DNA of 64,000 nt, from the NCBI GenBank assembly GCA_963807735.1, contig CAWEDI010000025.1, positions 1-64,000 of the forward strand. The letters are read 5' to 3'. The notes below the pieces were generated by a model, which saw only the letters and a list, made by a program, of their open reading frames with translations, was not told the origin of the DNA and made no database searches. The DNA comes from Roseiarcus sp963807735 (GTDB lineage: Bacteria > Pseudomonadota > Alphaproteobacteria > Rhizobiales > Beijerinckiaceae). Of this stretch, positions 8,441-17,625 are shown piece after piece. The translations under genes were made by a program, and so were the position numbers. Every line of letters begins with the position of its first letter. Positions within the stretch are counted from its first letter, which is position 1.

Positions 8441-8775
8441 TCCGAAATGAACGCCCCTTTTTCGTTGTCAGAATCATTCTCGCCGAAGAACGGGAACCTG
8501 CCGGGACCGAGTGGCCTGATCCGGACTCGCGCTTCGTCGCCCGCTTGCACCGCGTGTTCGACCGGAGGAATAAGCATCTCGAACTCATCCGCCTCATTAT
8601 CCGCGTTCTTCACCAACACCAAAAACGGTTTGCCGACGGGGACATGAATTTCGGACGGTGAAAATGCGTGCTCCTCCAGCACAATTTCGTAGGTCTTGAG
8701 ATCCTGGGCCTGACTCGGCTGAAAATTGCGCCCGGCCAACACCACAACGAGAGCCGCCGGGATACGAGACGACAT
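8437..8775 (-). CDS. Periplasmic cupredoxin-like protein (EfeO-type cupredoxin domain)
   Basis: A 112-aa protein with a short signal peptide (about residues 1-23, ending AQA-like) followed by a cupredoxin_1 fold: KTYEIVLEEHAFSPSEIHVP, then GKPFLVLVKNADNEADEFEM and PGRFPFFGEN. Such small cupredoxins accompany EfeO/EfeB or Ftr1 iron-uptake systems and are thought to handle copper or iron oxidation in the periplasm. It lies downstream of efeO and efeB on the same strand, separated by a decayed phosphoesterase. The typical copper-ligand set (Cys, Met, two His) is not obvious, so metal binding is uncertain. Confidence 0.75.
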   Translation of the reverse strand: MSSRIPAALVVVLAGRNFQPSQAQDLKTYEIVLEEHAFSPSEIHVPVGKPFLVLVKNADNEADEFEMLIPPVEHAVQAGDEARVRIRPLGPGRFPFFGENDSDNEKGAFISE

Positions 8776-8851
8776 AATTCTGTCCCATGTGTGACGCCCG
8801 GCCCCGCGAATGCCGGGCCGGGCCTGCTAGAGGAATGGGTCCCTGACTGGA

Positions 8852-10794
8852 TCAGCGGTCGAAATCGAACAGATCCCAGAGATCGCCGAGCGCCGGCGAG
8901 TTCACGGGGACATACGGGTTCGCCGCCATTATCGGATCCGGAAGATTGTCGCGGCTGCGCTTCGTGATCGTCGAGAGACCCCAGTTGCGCTCGATGAACT
9001 TCGCGATCGACACGTGATCGGAGTATGTATGCGAGATATGGCCGCCCAGGCTATATTGGGAGACCACGATCATCGGTATGCGCGTGCCGTCGCCGAAGAA
9101 GTCGAGCGGCTGCACGTAGCCCGAGTCCCAATATCCGCCACCTTCATCAAACGTGATCATGATCGCGGTGTTGGCGGTGAGGGCCGGGTTGGAGTGGACC
9201 GCCTTGATGACCTTCTTCACGTAAGCCTCGAACAGGCTCAGCTTCGAAGACGCCGGATGACCGTCGGTGAGACCGCTCGGTTTGACATACGAGACCGCCG
9301 GGATCGTGCCAGCCGCGATCTCGGTGTACAGAGCCGACGTGTCCAACAGGTGCTGCTTGCGCAAGGTTGGATTGGTCATGATCGCCGTATCATACTGCGC
9401 CCAATTGCAAATGTTGCAGTACTCATCGGTCGGGCTTTGATCGTATTTGTCGTTGAGATACTCGTTGAACTGGTCGCCAAAATAGGCCCAAGAGACCTGG
9501 TTGGCGATCAGCAGGTCGCCGATCGTCGGTACGCTCGACGGCGGCGCCGTGTATACATAGTTGCTTGGATTGGTGTCGGTGTAGGCGTTGCTGCCATCAC
9601 CGAAATAGCCAGGGTTATAGTTGTTGACGAGATAGTAGTGGTTGGAATCGCAGTTCGGTTTGACTGGATTCGGCAGGTGGCTCATGTAGTTGAGCTGATC
9701 GGCCACGCCCGGCTGGGCGGGATCCGAGCAGTTCACGTAGGACCCGCCGCCATAGTTGGCGCTGGGCGATTTCGCGGTCGGAGAGCCGCTGCCGCCGCCG
9801 TAGCCGTCCTGGGTCTGGAGCAGATACCGATCAGACAGAATCGGCCCGTCATTGCGAGCGAAGCGAAGCAATCCAACGCGCCGAGATCGTAGGCTAGTTG
9901 GTTAAGCTCGGCTCGGCGGAGATGGATGGCTTCGCTTCGTTCGCCATGACGGCGGTACAACTTGATCGGTAACCGCTCTAATAGTTGTTAGTGCCGGGTT
10001 GCGGGTTAAGGTTCTCGATCTCGCTAAGCGCGGACGTGAAGCCGGGGACCGGCGTGCCAGGGTTTTGCGGATTAACCGGATTGTTTGCCGGCTGCGCCGC
10101 GCTCGCGCTCCTCTGGAAGTAGATCGCGTCGGCGGCGCCGAGCATGATATGATTGGCGCCGGCGCCGCCCTTGACGGACTGATGGAAATTGTCGCTCATC
10201 GAATAGTGTCGGCGAGATATTTGAAGTACGGAACGTCGCCCTGCTGGATATTGTAGAAGCCGAGCGACGTCGACCCCTCGCCGGTCGACTCATTATTGAA
10301 ATTGGCAGGCGGCGCTGCGCCGTTGGAGCCGGCGCCGGTCGTCACCTCAACCCAAGCAAACAGCCCGGCGTCGCAACCGAGCGACTGACCCTGCTGGGCC
10401 TTCGACGCCTTGCAGTCGAGCTGCTGCTGCATGTGCATGAAGCGATGCACCGGGCTCGCGGAGTAGGAGTCGTAGGGGTACGGATACTGTGCGCTGACTG
10501 TGTTGGTAAGCTGATAGGGCCCCGGCGGCAGGCTCGTCGCCGTCTTGCCGTCATAGTGAACGCGCATGTCCGGGGTCTTGCTCGTCTGACCCGTCCCGCC
10601 GGTCAGAAGCAAGTACAGATCGTCCGGCAAAAGACCGTTCTCGACGCTCTCGAGCTGGTTGGCGAACGCGGGGGCAGCGGGGTCCCCGGAACGTAGCCCG
10701 ACGGCAGACAGTTCGTCCCACTGGCCGACGAGCTCAAGAAGGAGCAAACATAGGGGATCTTCGAGCCCGGCGTGCCGTCCGCCTTCACGACGTC
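8852..10794 (-). pseudogene. Alkaline-phosphatase/phospholipase C-like phosphoesterase, disrupted
   Basis: Three fragments in order make one phosphoesterase-family (PF04185/AcpA-like) protein. The first, about 10794-10196, includes VVKADGTPGSK, LLTGGTGQ, SLPPGPYQLT and SPVHRFMHMQQQLDC. The second, 10199-9978, has MSDNFHQSVKGGAGANHIML and is out of frame with the first. The third, about 9840-8852, has FVERNWGL-type C-terminal motifs such as MITFDEGGGYWDSGYV. A REP-like hairpin (9847-9952) separates fragments two and three. The N-terminal metal/nucleophile region of the family is missing: the reading runs directly into an EfeO-like fragment upstream. The gene is therefore broken by a deletion, a frameshift and a repeat insertion. 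Confidence 0.8.
9847..9952. repeat. REP-like palindromic element inside the phosphoesterase gene
   Basis: Two arms of about 28-30 bases face each other. The left arm (9847-9875) begins CGTCATTGCGAGCGAAGCGA; the right arm (9923-9952) contains TGGATGGCTTCGCTTCG and ends in CATGACGG. They can fold into a long imperfect hairpin. The core GCGAGCGAAGCGAAGCAATCC is a familiar interspersed repeat of Hyphomicrobiales genomes. It sits between two parts of one protein-coding gene, so it was probably inserted there. Confidence 0.75.
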
Positions 10795-11205
10795 GTGGTC
10801 GAGTTTGTCGGCAAGCGGCGCGAGTCCGTCCGCGCTGCGCTTCTCGAACAGGCCGAATTCAAGTCGGTGGAAGCCGATAAACCCAGGGTCGGCTTCCCTC
10901 TTCTCGTGGTCATCAGCCCGCGAGTCAATGCGGGTGTCGAGATCGTTGAATAGTTCGGCGATCGGCTCGATAGTTTCATATTGGACTCGGGTCGGCGCAT
11001 AGAGTGCTTGCGCCTTCTTCAGATCGCCTGCTCTGACCGCGGCCGTAAACGCGGCCGTCTGCTCGACAAGGCGATTGACGCCCTTCGTCACGAATATCTT
11101 GTAGTTCGAGACGGGAACGACGAGGTCCATGAGATCGGCGCAAGCCGGCAGCGTGAGGAAGTAGCCGAGGGCCCAGACCATAAGGGCCATACCGATAGCG
11201 TTCAT
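10795..11205 (-). pseudogene. EfeO-like (imelysin) protein, 5' fragment fused to phosphoesterase remnant
   Basis: Begins with a signal-peptide-like MNAIGMALMVWALGYFLTLP, then an EfeO/imelysin domain: NYKIFVTKGVNRLVEQTAAF, YAPTRVQYETIEPIAELF, and the metal motif GFHRLEF. It runs to PLADKLDHD and then changes abruptly into phosphoesterase-like sequence (about 10795). The imelysin C-terminal half is absent. This is a second EfeO paralogue, distinct from the full-length one at 12567-13691, and it keeps the HxxE motif that the full-length copy lacks. The junction suggests a deletion that removed the end of this gene and the start of the next. Confidence 0.75.
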
Positions 11206-11244
11206 TTTCAGTTCCTCATTTGGGTTTGCAACCCAATCAAGACT

Positions 11245-12561
11245 TCAACCGCGGCTCTCGATTCCTTCGATGAGCGCCTCCGCGAGATAGCCGCCCTTCG
11301 CGGGCACACCGGGAAGGACGAAGTAAAAGCCGCCGCCGACCGGTTTGATGTATTCCTCGAGGCGCTCTCCGTTCAATCGCGTCTGCGCCGCCAGAAAACC
11401 ATTGTCCAAATTCGCCTGGAAGCAAATAAACAGCAATCCCATGCCGAGTTGGCCCGCGCTGGTCACGCCGCGCGAATAGTTGTAGCCGCGGCGCAATATG
11501 AGTCCCGCGTTGTTGTTGGCGATGCGCGGGTTGGCAAGACGAATGTGGGCGTCAAGCGGGATCCGCTCGCCCTTCGGATCGTTCGCATAGTCGGGCGCTT
11601 CGTTCTCCGACTCCATCGTCAGCGGTGCGCCGCTGAGCTTTTTGCGCCCAATGATGGATTCCTGCTCCTGCAGCGGGGTTCGGTCCCAGCGCTCGACAAA
11701 GGCGCGGATGATCCGGACCACTTTGTAGGTCCCTCCGACCGTCCAAGCCGGCTCGGCCGCATCCAGGCCTATCCAAACGATGCGATCCATTGCCGCGGCG
11801 TCGGCAGCGTCAGGGTTCGCGGTTCCGTCCCTGAAGCCGAGCAGGTTGCGCGGCGTCGGCGCCGTTCGACCTGGCCGGGGCGGCGCGTTGTATCCCTCAA
11901 CCTTCCAACGGACGGCGAGAAGGTCAGGAAATCGCTTAACGATGTCGCGTAGCGCGTGAATGTTGGTGTCTGGCGTATCCGAGCAGATCTGAAGAAGGAG
12001 ATCGCCGTGACAAGATCCTTCCTCAAGACCGTCGTTGGGAAATTCCGGCATACGGATCAATTGTTTTGGCTTGAGCGCCTCCAGGCCGAAACGGCCGTCG
12101 AACAAGGTGGCGCCGACCGCGACTGTCACTGTCAGATTTGCCGGCGTGATAATCGGACCTAGCAACCCCGAATCAGGGGCGGGATATTTGGAGTCAATCT
12201 GCGGAGCTGGCCCTCCCTGAGTCAGGAACTCAATTCGCTGCGTGAGTCCCTTGAACAATTGCTGCAGGCCGTCGCGGGTGGTTGCGAGCACGTCAAACGC
12301 GATGGTTAGCCCTGCAGGCTGTCGCGCCGTCGTGACGCCCGATTGATGCTTACCATAAAAGGAATAGCGCTTTTCGAAATCTTCGTCGGGCCTCTCAGTT
12401 GGCGGCCCGGCGTCTGCGCCGCCACCGCTTGGAAGCAGTGCGCCAGCAACAGAGCCGCCGAGGGCGCCCAAACCGAAAAGCATCGAGCGACGAGTTGTTG
12501 CTGCTGACTGCGCCGTGCCGCGGGGCGCCGGGACCGTCACGGACGGGTCTTGGTTGCGCAT
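11245..12561 (-). CDS. efeB: Deferrochelatase/DyP-type heme peroxidase EfeB
   Basis: Tat-exported DyP-family peroxidase of the EfeUOB iron-uptake system. A twin-arginine signal (TTRRSMLFGLGALGG) is followed by the DyP fold with the family motif GFRDGTANPD and the usual C-terminal QANLDNGFLAAQTRLNGE. About 438 aa, normal for EfeB. ATG 12561 is used; an in-frame TTG at 12570 overlaps the stop of efeO and could allow coupled initiation. It follows efeO directly, the conserved efeO-efeB order; no efeU permease is seen in the window. Confidence 0.92.
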   Translation of the reverse strand: MRNQDPSVTVPAPRGTAQSAATTRRSMLFGLGALGGSVAGALLPSGGGADAGPPTERPDEDFEKRYSFYGKHQSGVTTARQPAGLTIAFDVLATTRDGLQQLFKGLTQRIEFLTQGGPAPQIDSKYPAPDSGLLGPIITPANLTVTVAVGATLFDGRFGLEALKPKQLIRMPEFPNDGLEEGSCHGDLLLQICSDTPDTNIHALRDIVKRFPDLLAVRWKVEGYNAPPRPGRTAPTPRNLLGFRDGTANPDAADAAAMDRIVWIGLDAAEPAWTVGGTYKVVRIIRAFVERWDRTPLQEQESIIGRKKLSGAPLTMESENEAPDYANDPKGERIPLDAHIRLANPRIANNNAGLILRRGYNYSRGVTSAGQLGMGLLFICFQANLDNGFLAAQTRLNGERLEEYIKPVGGGFYFVLPGVPAKGGYLAEALIEGIESRG

Positions 12562-12566
12562 AAGGA

Positions 12567-13691
12567 TCAACCAACTCCGAGAACGGATGGGATCAGACCC
12601 AGGTCGGCCGTGAGTTGCTTCGCCACGTTTTGCAACAGAGATAAATCTTCCGGGCTCATGGTCACAGTACTCTCGAACGGACCAGTTGGGCTCTGGTATT
12701 TCGCCAGCACCGAGGCAAAGGTCGCGAAGCCGCCGGCCAGGGCAAGGCTCAAGCGTTTGTCGGTCTTTTCGATGAGCGGCTGGAATAAGTCGACGATCTT
12801 TTGTGTCCCTTCGACATAGCCCTTCAGATCGGACAATTCGACGCCGCTGAGCCGGTCGGGCGCTTGCCCCAGCTCACCGGCAGCGCTACCGCTGATCGTC
12901 TGAAGCGCGCCGGCGAATGTTGGCGCGGGCGTGAGCGGCAGGTGGTCGAAGCGGCTCTGCAGGGCGAGGACATCAACGACGAGCTTGTCCGCCAGCGGGA
13001 CGAAGTTATGCGGGCCGCCCGCGGAAAGCTCCCAGGCGAGTTGACGGAAGCCCATAAGCGTTGGGTCGGGCCCAGCTTGTCCCGCGATCTTTGGATCTGC
13101 AATGCCGTCAAGGTCCGGAAAGAACAACGCGACCGGCGCGAGGCGCGCGTAATGCGCATGCGCGGCCGCGTACAGTTCCTGCGCAGCCTTGATAACTCCA
13201 GACTTCAGCACGCCGGCTAGTCGCCGCGTATCTTCAACCATGGCGTCAATTTCGCCGCTTACGTAGACTCGATATTCAGCGAGCGGCCCGATGAGGTCGG
13301 TTTGCGCGATCTTGGCGGGCGCCCCATCGCGCCCAACGACCCGAAGCCGCCCCTTCGGATTGCTGAGGAGACCGCAGGTGACCTGATAGTCGCCGGGGGA
13401 CAACTTTACCGCGAGCGTTTTGGTCGCGCCGGAAGGAATATTTTCCCGCTCGTCAACCACCATTATTCCGTCGAGAATTTCCCATTCAAGCACTCGGGAT
13501 GTCGAATTGTGGATGGAAAATGTGACGCTTCCGGCCGGAACTGTCGGTTGGTCGGGGTCGCACGCAGCGTCCGTCACTGACACCCGCGTCGTCAGGCTGG
13601 CGGAGCGGTCCGCCGCCGCCGACACCGTAGGCTGCGGGGCGAAAGCCCACGATCCGATCGCGAGACAAGCGATGGCGACAAAGCGGTTCAA
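12567..13691 (-). CDS. efeO: EfeO-type periplasmic iron-binding protein (cupredoxin plus imelysin domain)
   Basis: A 374-aa secreted protein with signal peptide (residues 1-27, ending VSAAA), an N-terminal cupredoxin domain (about 30-120; VPAGSVTFSIHN, LSPGDYQVTCGLL) and a C-terminal imelysin/peptidase M75 domain (about 130-370; LAEYRVYVSGEIDAMVEDT, LFFPDLDGIADPKIAGQ). In the family the imelysin metal site is G-F-H-x-x-E; here the corresponding stretch is GFRQLAWEL (residues 214-222), so both His and Glu are replaced. It overlaps the start region of efeB. The family is secure, but iron binding may be altered. Confidence 0.9.
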   Translation of the reverse strand: MNRFVAIACLAIGSWAFAPQPTVSAAADRSASLTTRVSVTDAACDPDQPTVPAGSVTFSIHNSTSRVLEWEILDGIMVVDERENIPSGATKTLAVKLSPGDYQVTCGLLSNPKGRLRVVGRDGAPAKIAQTDLIGPLAEYRVYVSGEIDAMVEDTRRLAGVLKSGVIKAAQELYAAAHAHYARLAPVALFFPDLDGIADPKIAGQAGPDPTLMGFRQLAWELSAGGPHNFVPLADKLVVDVLALQSRFDHLPLTPAPTFAGALQTISGSAAGELGQAPDRLSGVELSDLKGYVEGTQKIVDLFQPLIEKTDKRLSLALAGGFATFASVLAKYQSPTGPFESTVTMSPEDLSLLQNVAKQLTADLGLIPSVLGVG

Positions 13692-13839
13692 GCTTCAACT
13701 CCCGCACAACCATAACGCCGCCGTTTGACAGCCACGCGACAGGTATGGCGCGGTGGAGTCACGGGCGGGAGGTGTGTCCTAGTTCCCTCGCGAAAACGTC
13801 TTCGTTTACCCGCACCGTTGCGGGCCGACAAACTCGACG

Positions 13840-14176
13840 CGGCCTGATGACTGTGCAACCCGAGCATGCCGTTCAGCCAAGGCTCGACGTCCCCTTGCGA
13901 CGAATTCAGGACGGCCTCTTTACACGCTCGGGCCGCGGCCTGGGCCTTCGTCACGCCGTACTTCGTTGCGCGCCCGCACCCTGTGCGCCGCATAGGCGCT
14001 TGCGGCCAAAGTTTTGGTCAGCGTGCAGCCTGTGTTGACGCAGGCTCCGCCGAACGGATCGCGCTCGATGAGCGCCACGGGTTTTCCGGCTGATGTCAAC
14101 CGGCCAGCTATCGAGGGCCCTGCTTGGCCAGAGCCGATGACGATGGCGTCAAACCGTTTCTCGCTCGTCTGCGCCT
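13840..14176 (-). pseudogene. N-terminal remnant of a FAD/NAD pyridine nucleotide-disulfide oxidoreductase
   Basis: Reading the minus strand from about 14176 gives RFDAIVIGSGQAGPSIAGRL, a Rossmann FAD-binding motif, then LIERDPFGGACVNTGCTLTK, the redox-active CxxxxC motif of mercuric reductase/lipoamide dehydrogenase-type enzymes, and AASAYAAH. A frame change near 13980 continues as ATKYGVTKAQAAARAC and EPWLNGMLGLHSH, which matches the following region of the same family. No start codon is in frame and the rest of the roughly 460-aa protein is missing. It is a clear gene remnant. Confidence 0.7.
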
Positions 14177-14244
14177 CCTGACATGAGGTGGGAATAGGAT
14201 CTGTCTGAGGCGGGCGTCCCCGCGGTCAAGCGTTACCCGCCGGA

Positions 14245-14700
14245 TCAGCCAGTGGCCGGGCGTCTCCGTGGCACGACGAGCGTCGCAATTAAAATCTGGA
14301 CTGCATCCCCATTCTGGTTCGTCGTCGTGGCGCGCACCTTGATCGTTCCCCGGGCGGGGTTGGATTTCGAGGGGCGCACTTCGACGACTTCGCTGTTGAC
14401 GCACACCTCGTCGCCCGGCCGCAGCGGTCGCGGCCAAGTGATTTCGCCGCCGGCGCCGATGACGCCGGCCGCGGGTTTGAGCGGGCTTTCCACCAGCAGC
14501 CGCATCGTCAGCGCGGCGGTGTGCCATCCGCTGGCCGCGAGCCCGTCGAAGAACGTTCCCTTGGCGGAAGCCTCGTCGAGATGAAACGGCTGCGGGTCAA
14601 ACTGGCGCGCGAACGCTTTGATCTCCCCGGCGCTGACCTTGGCGGTCGCGGATGTAAAGGTCTGGCCGACTTCGAAATCGTCGAGATAGCGCGTTTCCAT
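14245..14700 (-). CDS. MaoC family dehydratase
   Basis: A 151-aa hotdog protein starting METRYLDDFEVGQTF, with the MaoC-type stretch FARQFDPQPFHLDEASA and the following GLAASGWHTAALTMRL. In classical members the catalytic pair is D-x4-H; here it reads FDPQPFH, which conserves both residues. ATG 14700 follows GGAGAC at good spacing; a GTG at 14703 is an alternative. It lies 23 bases downstream of the efflux transporter gene and may be co-transcribed with it, though its metabolic role there is unclear. Confidence 0.85.
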   Translation of the reverse strand: METRYLDDFEVGQTFTSATAKVSAGEIKAFARQFDPQPFHLDEASAKGTFFDGLAASGWHTAALTMRLLVESPLKPAAGVIGAGGEITWPRPLRPGDEVCVNSEVVEVRPSKSNPARGTIKVRATTTNQNGDAVQILIATLVVPRRRPATG

Positions 14701-14723
14701 CACAAGTCTCCATTGGCAGGAAC

Positions 14724-16313
14724 TCAGTGGGCGCCGCCGGCGGACGCTGCGGCGGTCCGGCGCGTGAACAGCAGCGCGATGGCGGCGAGGGCGAGGACGA
14801 CGCCAAGGATCGCGAACGCGTCGCTGAAGGCGATGATCAGCGCCTGATGGCGGACAGTGCGGCCGATCGCCACGATCGCCTCATGCTCGGCGGCGGCGCG
14901 GCCGGCCGCGCCGTGCGCGAGAAAGTAATCGGTGAGATCCGCGATGCGGCGGCGCGTCGCTTCGCTATACAGCGTGACCGACTGGCCGATTATATTGGAA
15001 TGAAACTGCTCGCGCTTCGTCAGCAGCGTGCCGAGCGACGCGGTGCCGACGGCGCCGCCGAGATTGCGCAGCATATTCGAGAGGCCCGAGGCGGCGCCCG
15101 CTTCGCTTGGCGGGATGCCGCCGGTGGTGATCGCGCTGACTGGCGTCAGCACCAGCGCCTGCCCGATGGCGCGCACGATGTTGGGCAAGAACAGTTGATC
15201 GCCGGCGCTGTCGCCCGACAACGTGACGTTCATGAAACAGCTCGCCGAGAAGATCGCGATGCCTACGAAGCCGATATAGCGCGCGTCGAACCGTTTCATC
15301 AGCAGCGGCACCAACGGGATCAGTGCGAGCTGCGGCAGGCCGGTCCAGGCAAGCACTTTGCCGATCTGCTCGGCGTTGTAGCCCTGAGCCTGGCCGAGAT
15401 ATTGCGGCAGCACGTAGACCGTGCCGAACAAGGCGAACCCGACCAGCACGTTGACCAGCACGCCGATGCCAAAATTGCGCCGCGTCAGCAATCGCAGCCG
15501 CACCAGCGGATTTTGGGAAACAAGCTCGATGACGATGAATGCGCCGAGCGACAGGGCCGCGACGGCCGACAACTCACGGATCAGAGGAGAGCCGAACCAG
15601 TCGTCCTTGTTGCCTTCCTCCAGCACCGTCTGCAACGCGGAAAGACCGACCGCCATCGTGACGATCCCGGCCCAATCGCCTTCGCGCAGCAGCGCAAGCC
15701 GCATCGGTTGCGATTCCAGTGTGAACGCGAGCGCCGCCACCATCACCGCGCTCGGCACGGAATTGATGAAGAAGATCGTCTGCCAGCCATAGTTTTCCGT
15801 GAGATAACCGCCGATGGTGGGCCCGATCGCCGGCGCGAACGTCACCGAAAGCGCAAACAGCGCGAGGCCGATCGGCTGCTGCGGCTTCGGCAGTTTCGTC
15901 AGCACCATGGTGAACGCCATCGGGATCAAGACGCCGCCGACGAAACCTTGCAAGCCGCGCATGACGATCATCGAGCCGAGATCATGGGTGAATGCGCAGG
16001 CGATCGAAAAGATCGGGAAAAGCACGCCGTTGACCAGCATGTATCGGCGGAACGAGAACACGCGGCTGAGATAGTCGGTGAGCGGGATGACGACGATCTC
16101 CCCGATCAGATAGGAGGTGGAGATCCAGGACCCGTTGTCGACGCCGGTGCCGATGCCGCCCTCGATGTCGAGCAGCGAGGCGTTGGTGATCTGGATGTTG
16201 AGGATCGCCATGAACGCGCCGATCATGCTGGCGAGCACGGCGATCCAGGCGGTGAGGCTCGCCTTGTCCGCGGCGGGAGCGGCGGGCGCGGCGGCAACGG
16301 CGGCGGCGGACAT
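14724..16313 (-). CDS. DHA2 family multidrug efflux MFS transporter (EmrB-type)
   Basis: A 529-aa inner-membrane protein with about 14 hydrophobic segments, typical of the DHA2 family. Recognisable motifs include NIQITNASLLDIEGG near the first membrane helix and the motif-C-like FAPAIGPTIGGYLTENYGWQ around residue 160-180. ATG 16313 is preceded by GGAGG at seven bases. It follows the HlyD/EmrA-type gene, the normal emrAB order. Together with an outer-membrane TolC not seen here, it would export hydrophobic toxins. Regulation by the divergent TetR gene is inferred. Confidence 0.93.
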   Translation of the reverse strand: MSAAAVAAAPAAPAADKASLTAWIAVLASMIGAFMAILNIQITNASLLDIEGGIGTGVDNGSWISTSYLIGEIVVIPLTDYLSRVFSFRRYMLVNGVLFPIFSIACAFTHDLGSMIVMRGLQGFVGGVLIPMAFTMVLTKLPKPQQPIGLALFALSVTFAPAIGPTIGGYLTENYGWQTIFFINSVPSAVMVAALAFTLESQPMRLALLREGDWAGIVTMAVGLSALQTVLEEGNKDDWFGSPLIRELSAVAALSLGAFIVIELVSQNPLVRLRLLTRRNFGIGVLVNVLVGFALFGTVYVLPQYLGQAQGYNAEQIGKVLAWTGLPQLALIPLVPLLMKRFDARYIGFVGIAIFSASCFMNVTLSGDSAGDQLFLPNIVRAIGQALVLTPVSAITTGGIPPSEAGAASGLSNMLRNLGGAVGTASLGTLLTKREQFHSNIIGQSVTLYSEATRRRIADLTDYFLAHGAAGRAAAEHEAIVAIGRTVRHQALIIAFSDAFAILGVVLALAAIALLFTRRTAAASAGGAH

Positions 16314-16337
16314 GGCGAACCTCCAGCGGGTTTGCGT

Positions 16338-17513
16338 TCAGCTCCTAGGCGCGCTGGCGGCGGCGGTCTGCAACGCCGCCGCCTTGGTGTCGATGCTCGG
16401 ATAGACTGACATGCCGGGGCGCAGCTCGAACGCCGACGCGCTGTCCGGATCGAGCGTGATCTTCACCGGAATCCGCTGCACCACTTTGGTGAAATTGCCG
16501 GTGGCGTTGTCGGGCGGCAGCAACGCAAATTCCTGGCCGCTGGCCGGCGCCAGGCTGTCGACGCGCCCGTGCAGAGGCCGGCCGGGGAAGGTGTCGACTT
16601 CGATCTCGACTTTCTGGCCTGCCCGCACGTTGGCGAGCTGCGTCTCCTTGTAGTTGGCGACGATATAGGCGGCGGAGAGTGGAACGACCGCCATCAGCTG
16701 CGTTCCCGCCTGCACATATTGGCCGACCCGCAAGCTGCGCGCGCCGACGACGCCGTCGACCGGCGCGGCGATCGTCGTATAGGAGAGGTTGAGCTCGGCC
16801 TGAGCCTTCAACGCCTGGGCGCGAGCGAGCGCCGCTTTGGCCTCGACCACCCCGGCCTGGATCACGGCAATCTGGCCAACCGCCGCATCGAGGGAGGCCT
16901 GATCCCGCTCCACCGAAGCGCGCGAGGCGGCCGAGCGCGAGGCAGCCTGCTGGGCGTTCTGCAAGCTGCCATAGCCCGAGGCAGCCAGCGTGGCGTAGCG
17001 CTTGTCGTCTTGCGTGGCGAAGGTCTGGTTCGCCTTGTCGACGTCGATGGCGGCGCGCGTGGCCTCCACCGTCGCCTTTTGCGCCTCAAGCGTCGCCTGT
17101 TTGGTCAGAATGGCGGCCTCGGCCGCCGCGACCTCCGCCTTGGCCTGGTCGACGGCGACCCGGAAATCGCGATCGTCGATCCGCGCCAACGGTTGGCCCG
17201 CTTTGACGGTCTCGTTGTCGCCGACCAGCACCGCCGCGATATAACCGGAGATTTTGGGCGCGATCGTCGTGCTGTCGGCTTTGACATAGGCGTCGTCGGT
17301 TGCGACCTGGAAGCGGCCGACCGTCCAATAGCTCCAGCCGTAGTCCCCGGCGCCGGCCAGGCCCAGCAGCGCCGCGGTCGCCAGAAGCGTTCGGCGCACA
17401 AGGCGTTTGGCGGGGGGCCGGGCGCCCGCGCCGAGTTTCTCGGTCAGACCCGGCGCCGCCTCGTTCGCAGAAACCCGCCGTTCGGCGATAAACTGGCTGT
17501 TATGTTCGCTCAT
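16338..17513 (-). CDS. HlyD/EmrA family periplasmic adaptor (membrane fusion) protein
   Basis: A 391-aa adaptor with an N-terminal cytoplasmic tail, one membrane helix (LLATAALLGLAGAGDYGWSY, near residues 55-75), a lipoyl/barrel-sandwich half (DAYVKADSTTIAPKISGYIA), a long alpha-helical hairpin rich in Ala and Lys/Glu, and the second half motif AAPVDGVVGARSLRVGQYV. ATG 17513 follows AGGAG at seven bases, so the longer frame to 17558 is not used. It sits directly upstream of the DHA2 transporter and is divergent from a TetR regulator. Confidence 0.92.
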   Translation of the reverse strand: MSEHNSQFIAERRVSANEAAPGLTEKLGAGARPPAKRLVRRTLLATAALLGLAGAGDYGWSYWTVGRFQVATDDAYVKADSTTIAPKISGYIAAVLVGDNETVKAGQPLARIDDRDFRVAVDQAKAEVAAAEAAILTKQATLEAQKATVEATRAAIDVDKANQTFATQDDKRYATLAASGYGSLQNAQQAASRSAASRASVERDQASLDAAVGQIAVIQAGVVEAKAALARAQALKAQAELNLSYTTIAAPVDGVVGARSLRVGQYVQAGTQLMAVVPLSAAYIVANYKETQLANVRAGQKVEIEVDTFPGRPLHGRVDSLAPASGQEFALLPPDNATGNFTKVVQRIPVKITLDPDSASAFELRPGMSVYPSIDTKAAALQTAAASAPRS

Positions 17514-17560
17514 CGGAACGCTCCTGGCTCGGCGCGTCTTGTAGAACGGGCGCGTCACGA

Positions 17561-17625
17561 TTTGGAAACTTGACGATTTCCAAAATATGCCTTAGGTTAA
17601 GTTTGTCAAGTCACATTTTGGAAAA
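17561..17625. promoter_or_regulatory. Candidate TetR operator region between efflux operon and regulator
   Basis: The intergenic region carries TTTGGAAA (17561-17568) facing TTTCCAAA (17577-17584), and a further TTTTGGAAAA (17616-17625) that touches the regulator start. An ACTTGAC / GTCAAGT inverted pair (17568-17574 and 17605-17611) lies between them. Nested inverted repeats in a divergent promoter fit an autoregulated TetR-type operator controlling both the efflux genes and the regulator. Confidence 0.55.

Noticed and set aside
14727..16409. Long plus-strand open frame (560 codons)
   Set aside because: Exactly antisense to the EmrB transporter gene; charged, low-complexity sequence without domain, typical of a GC-rich shadow frame.
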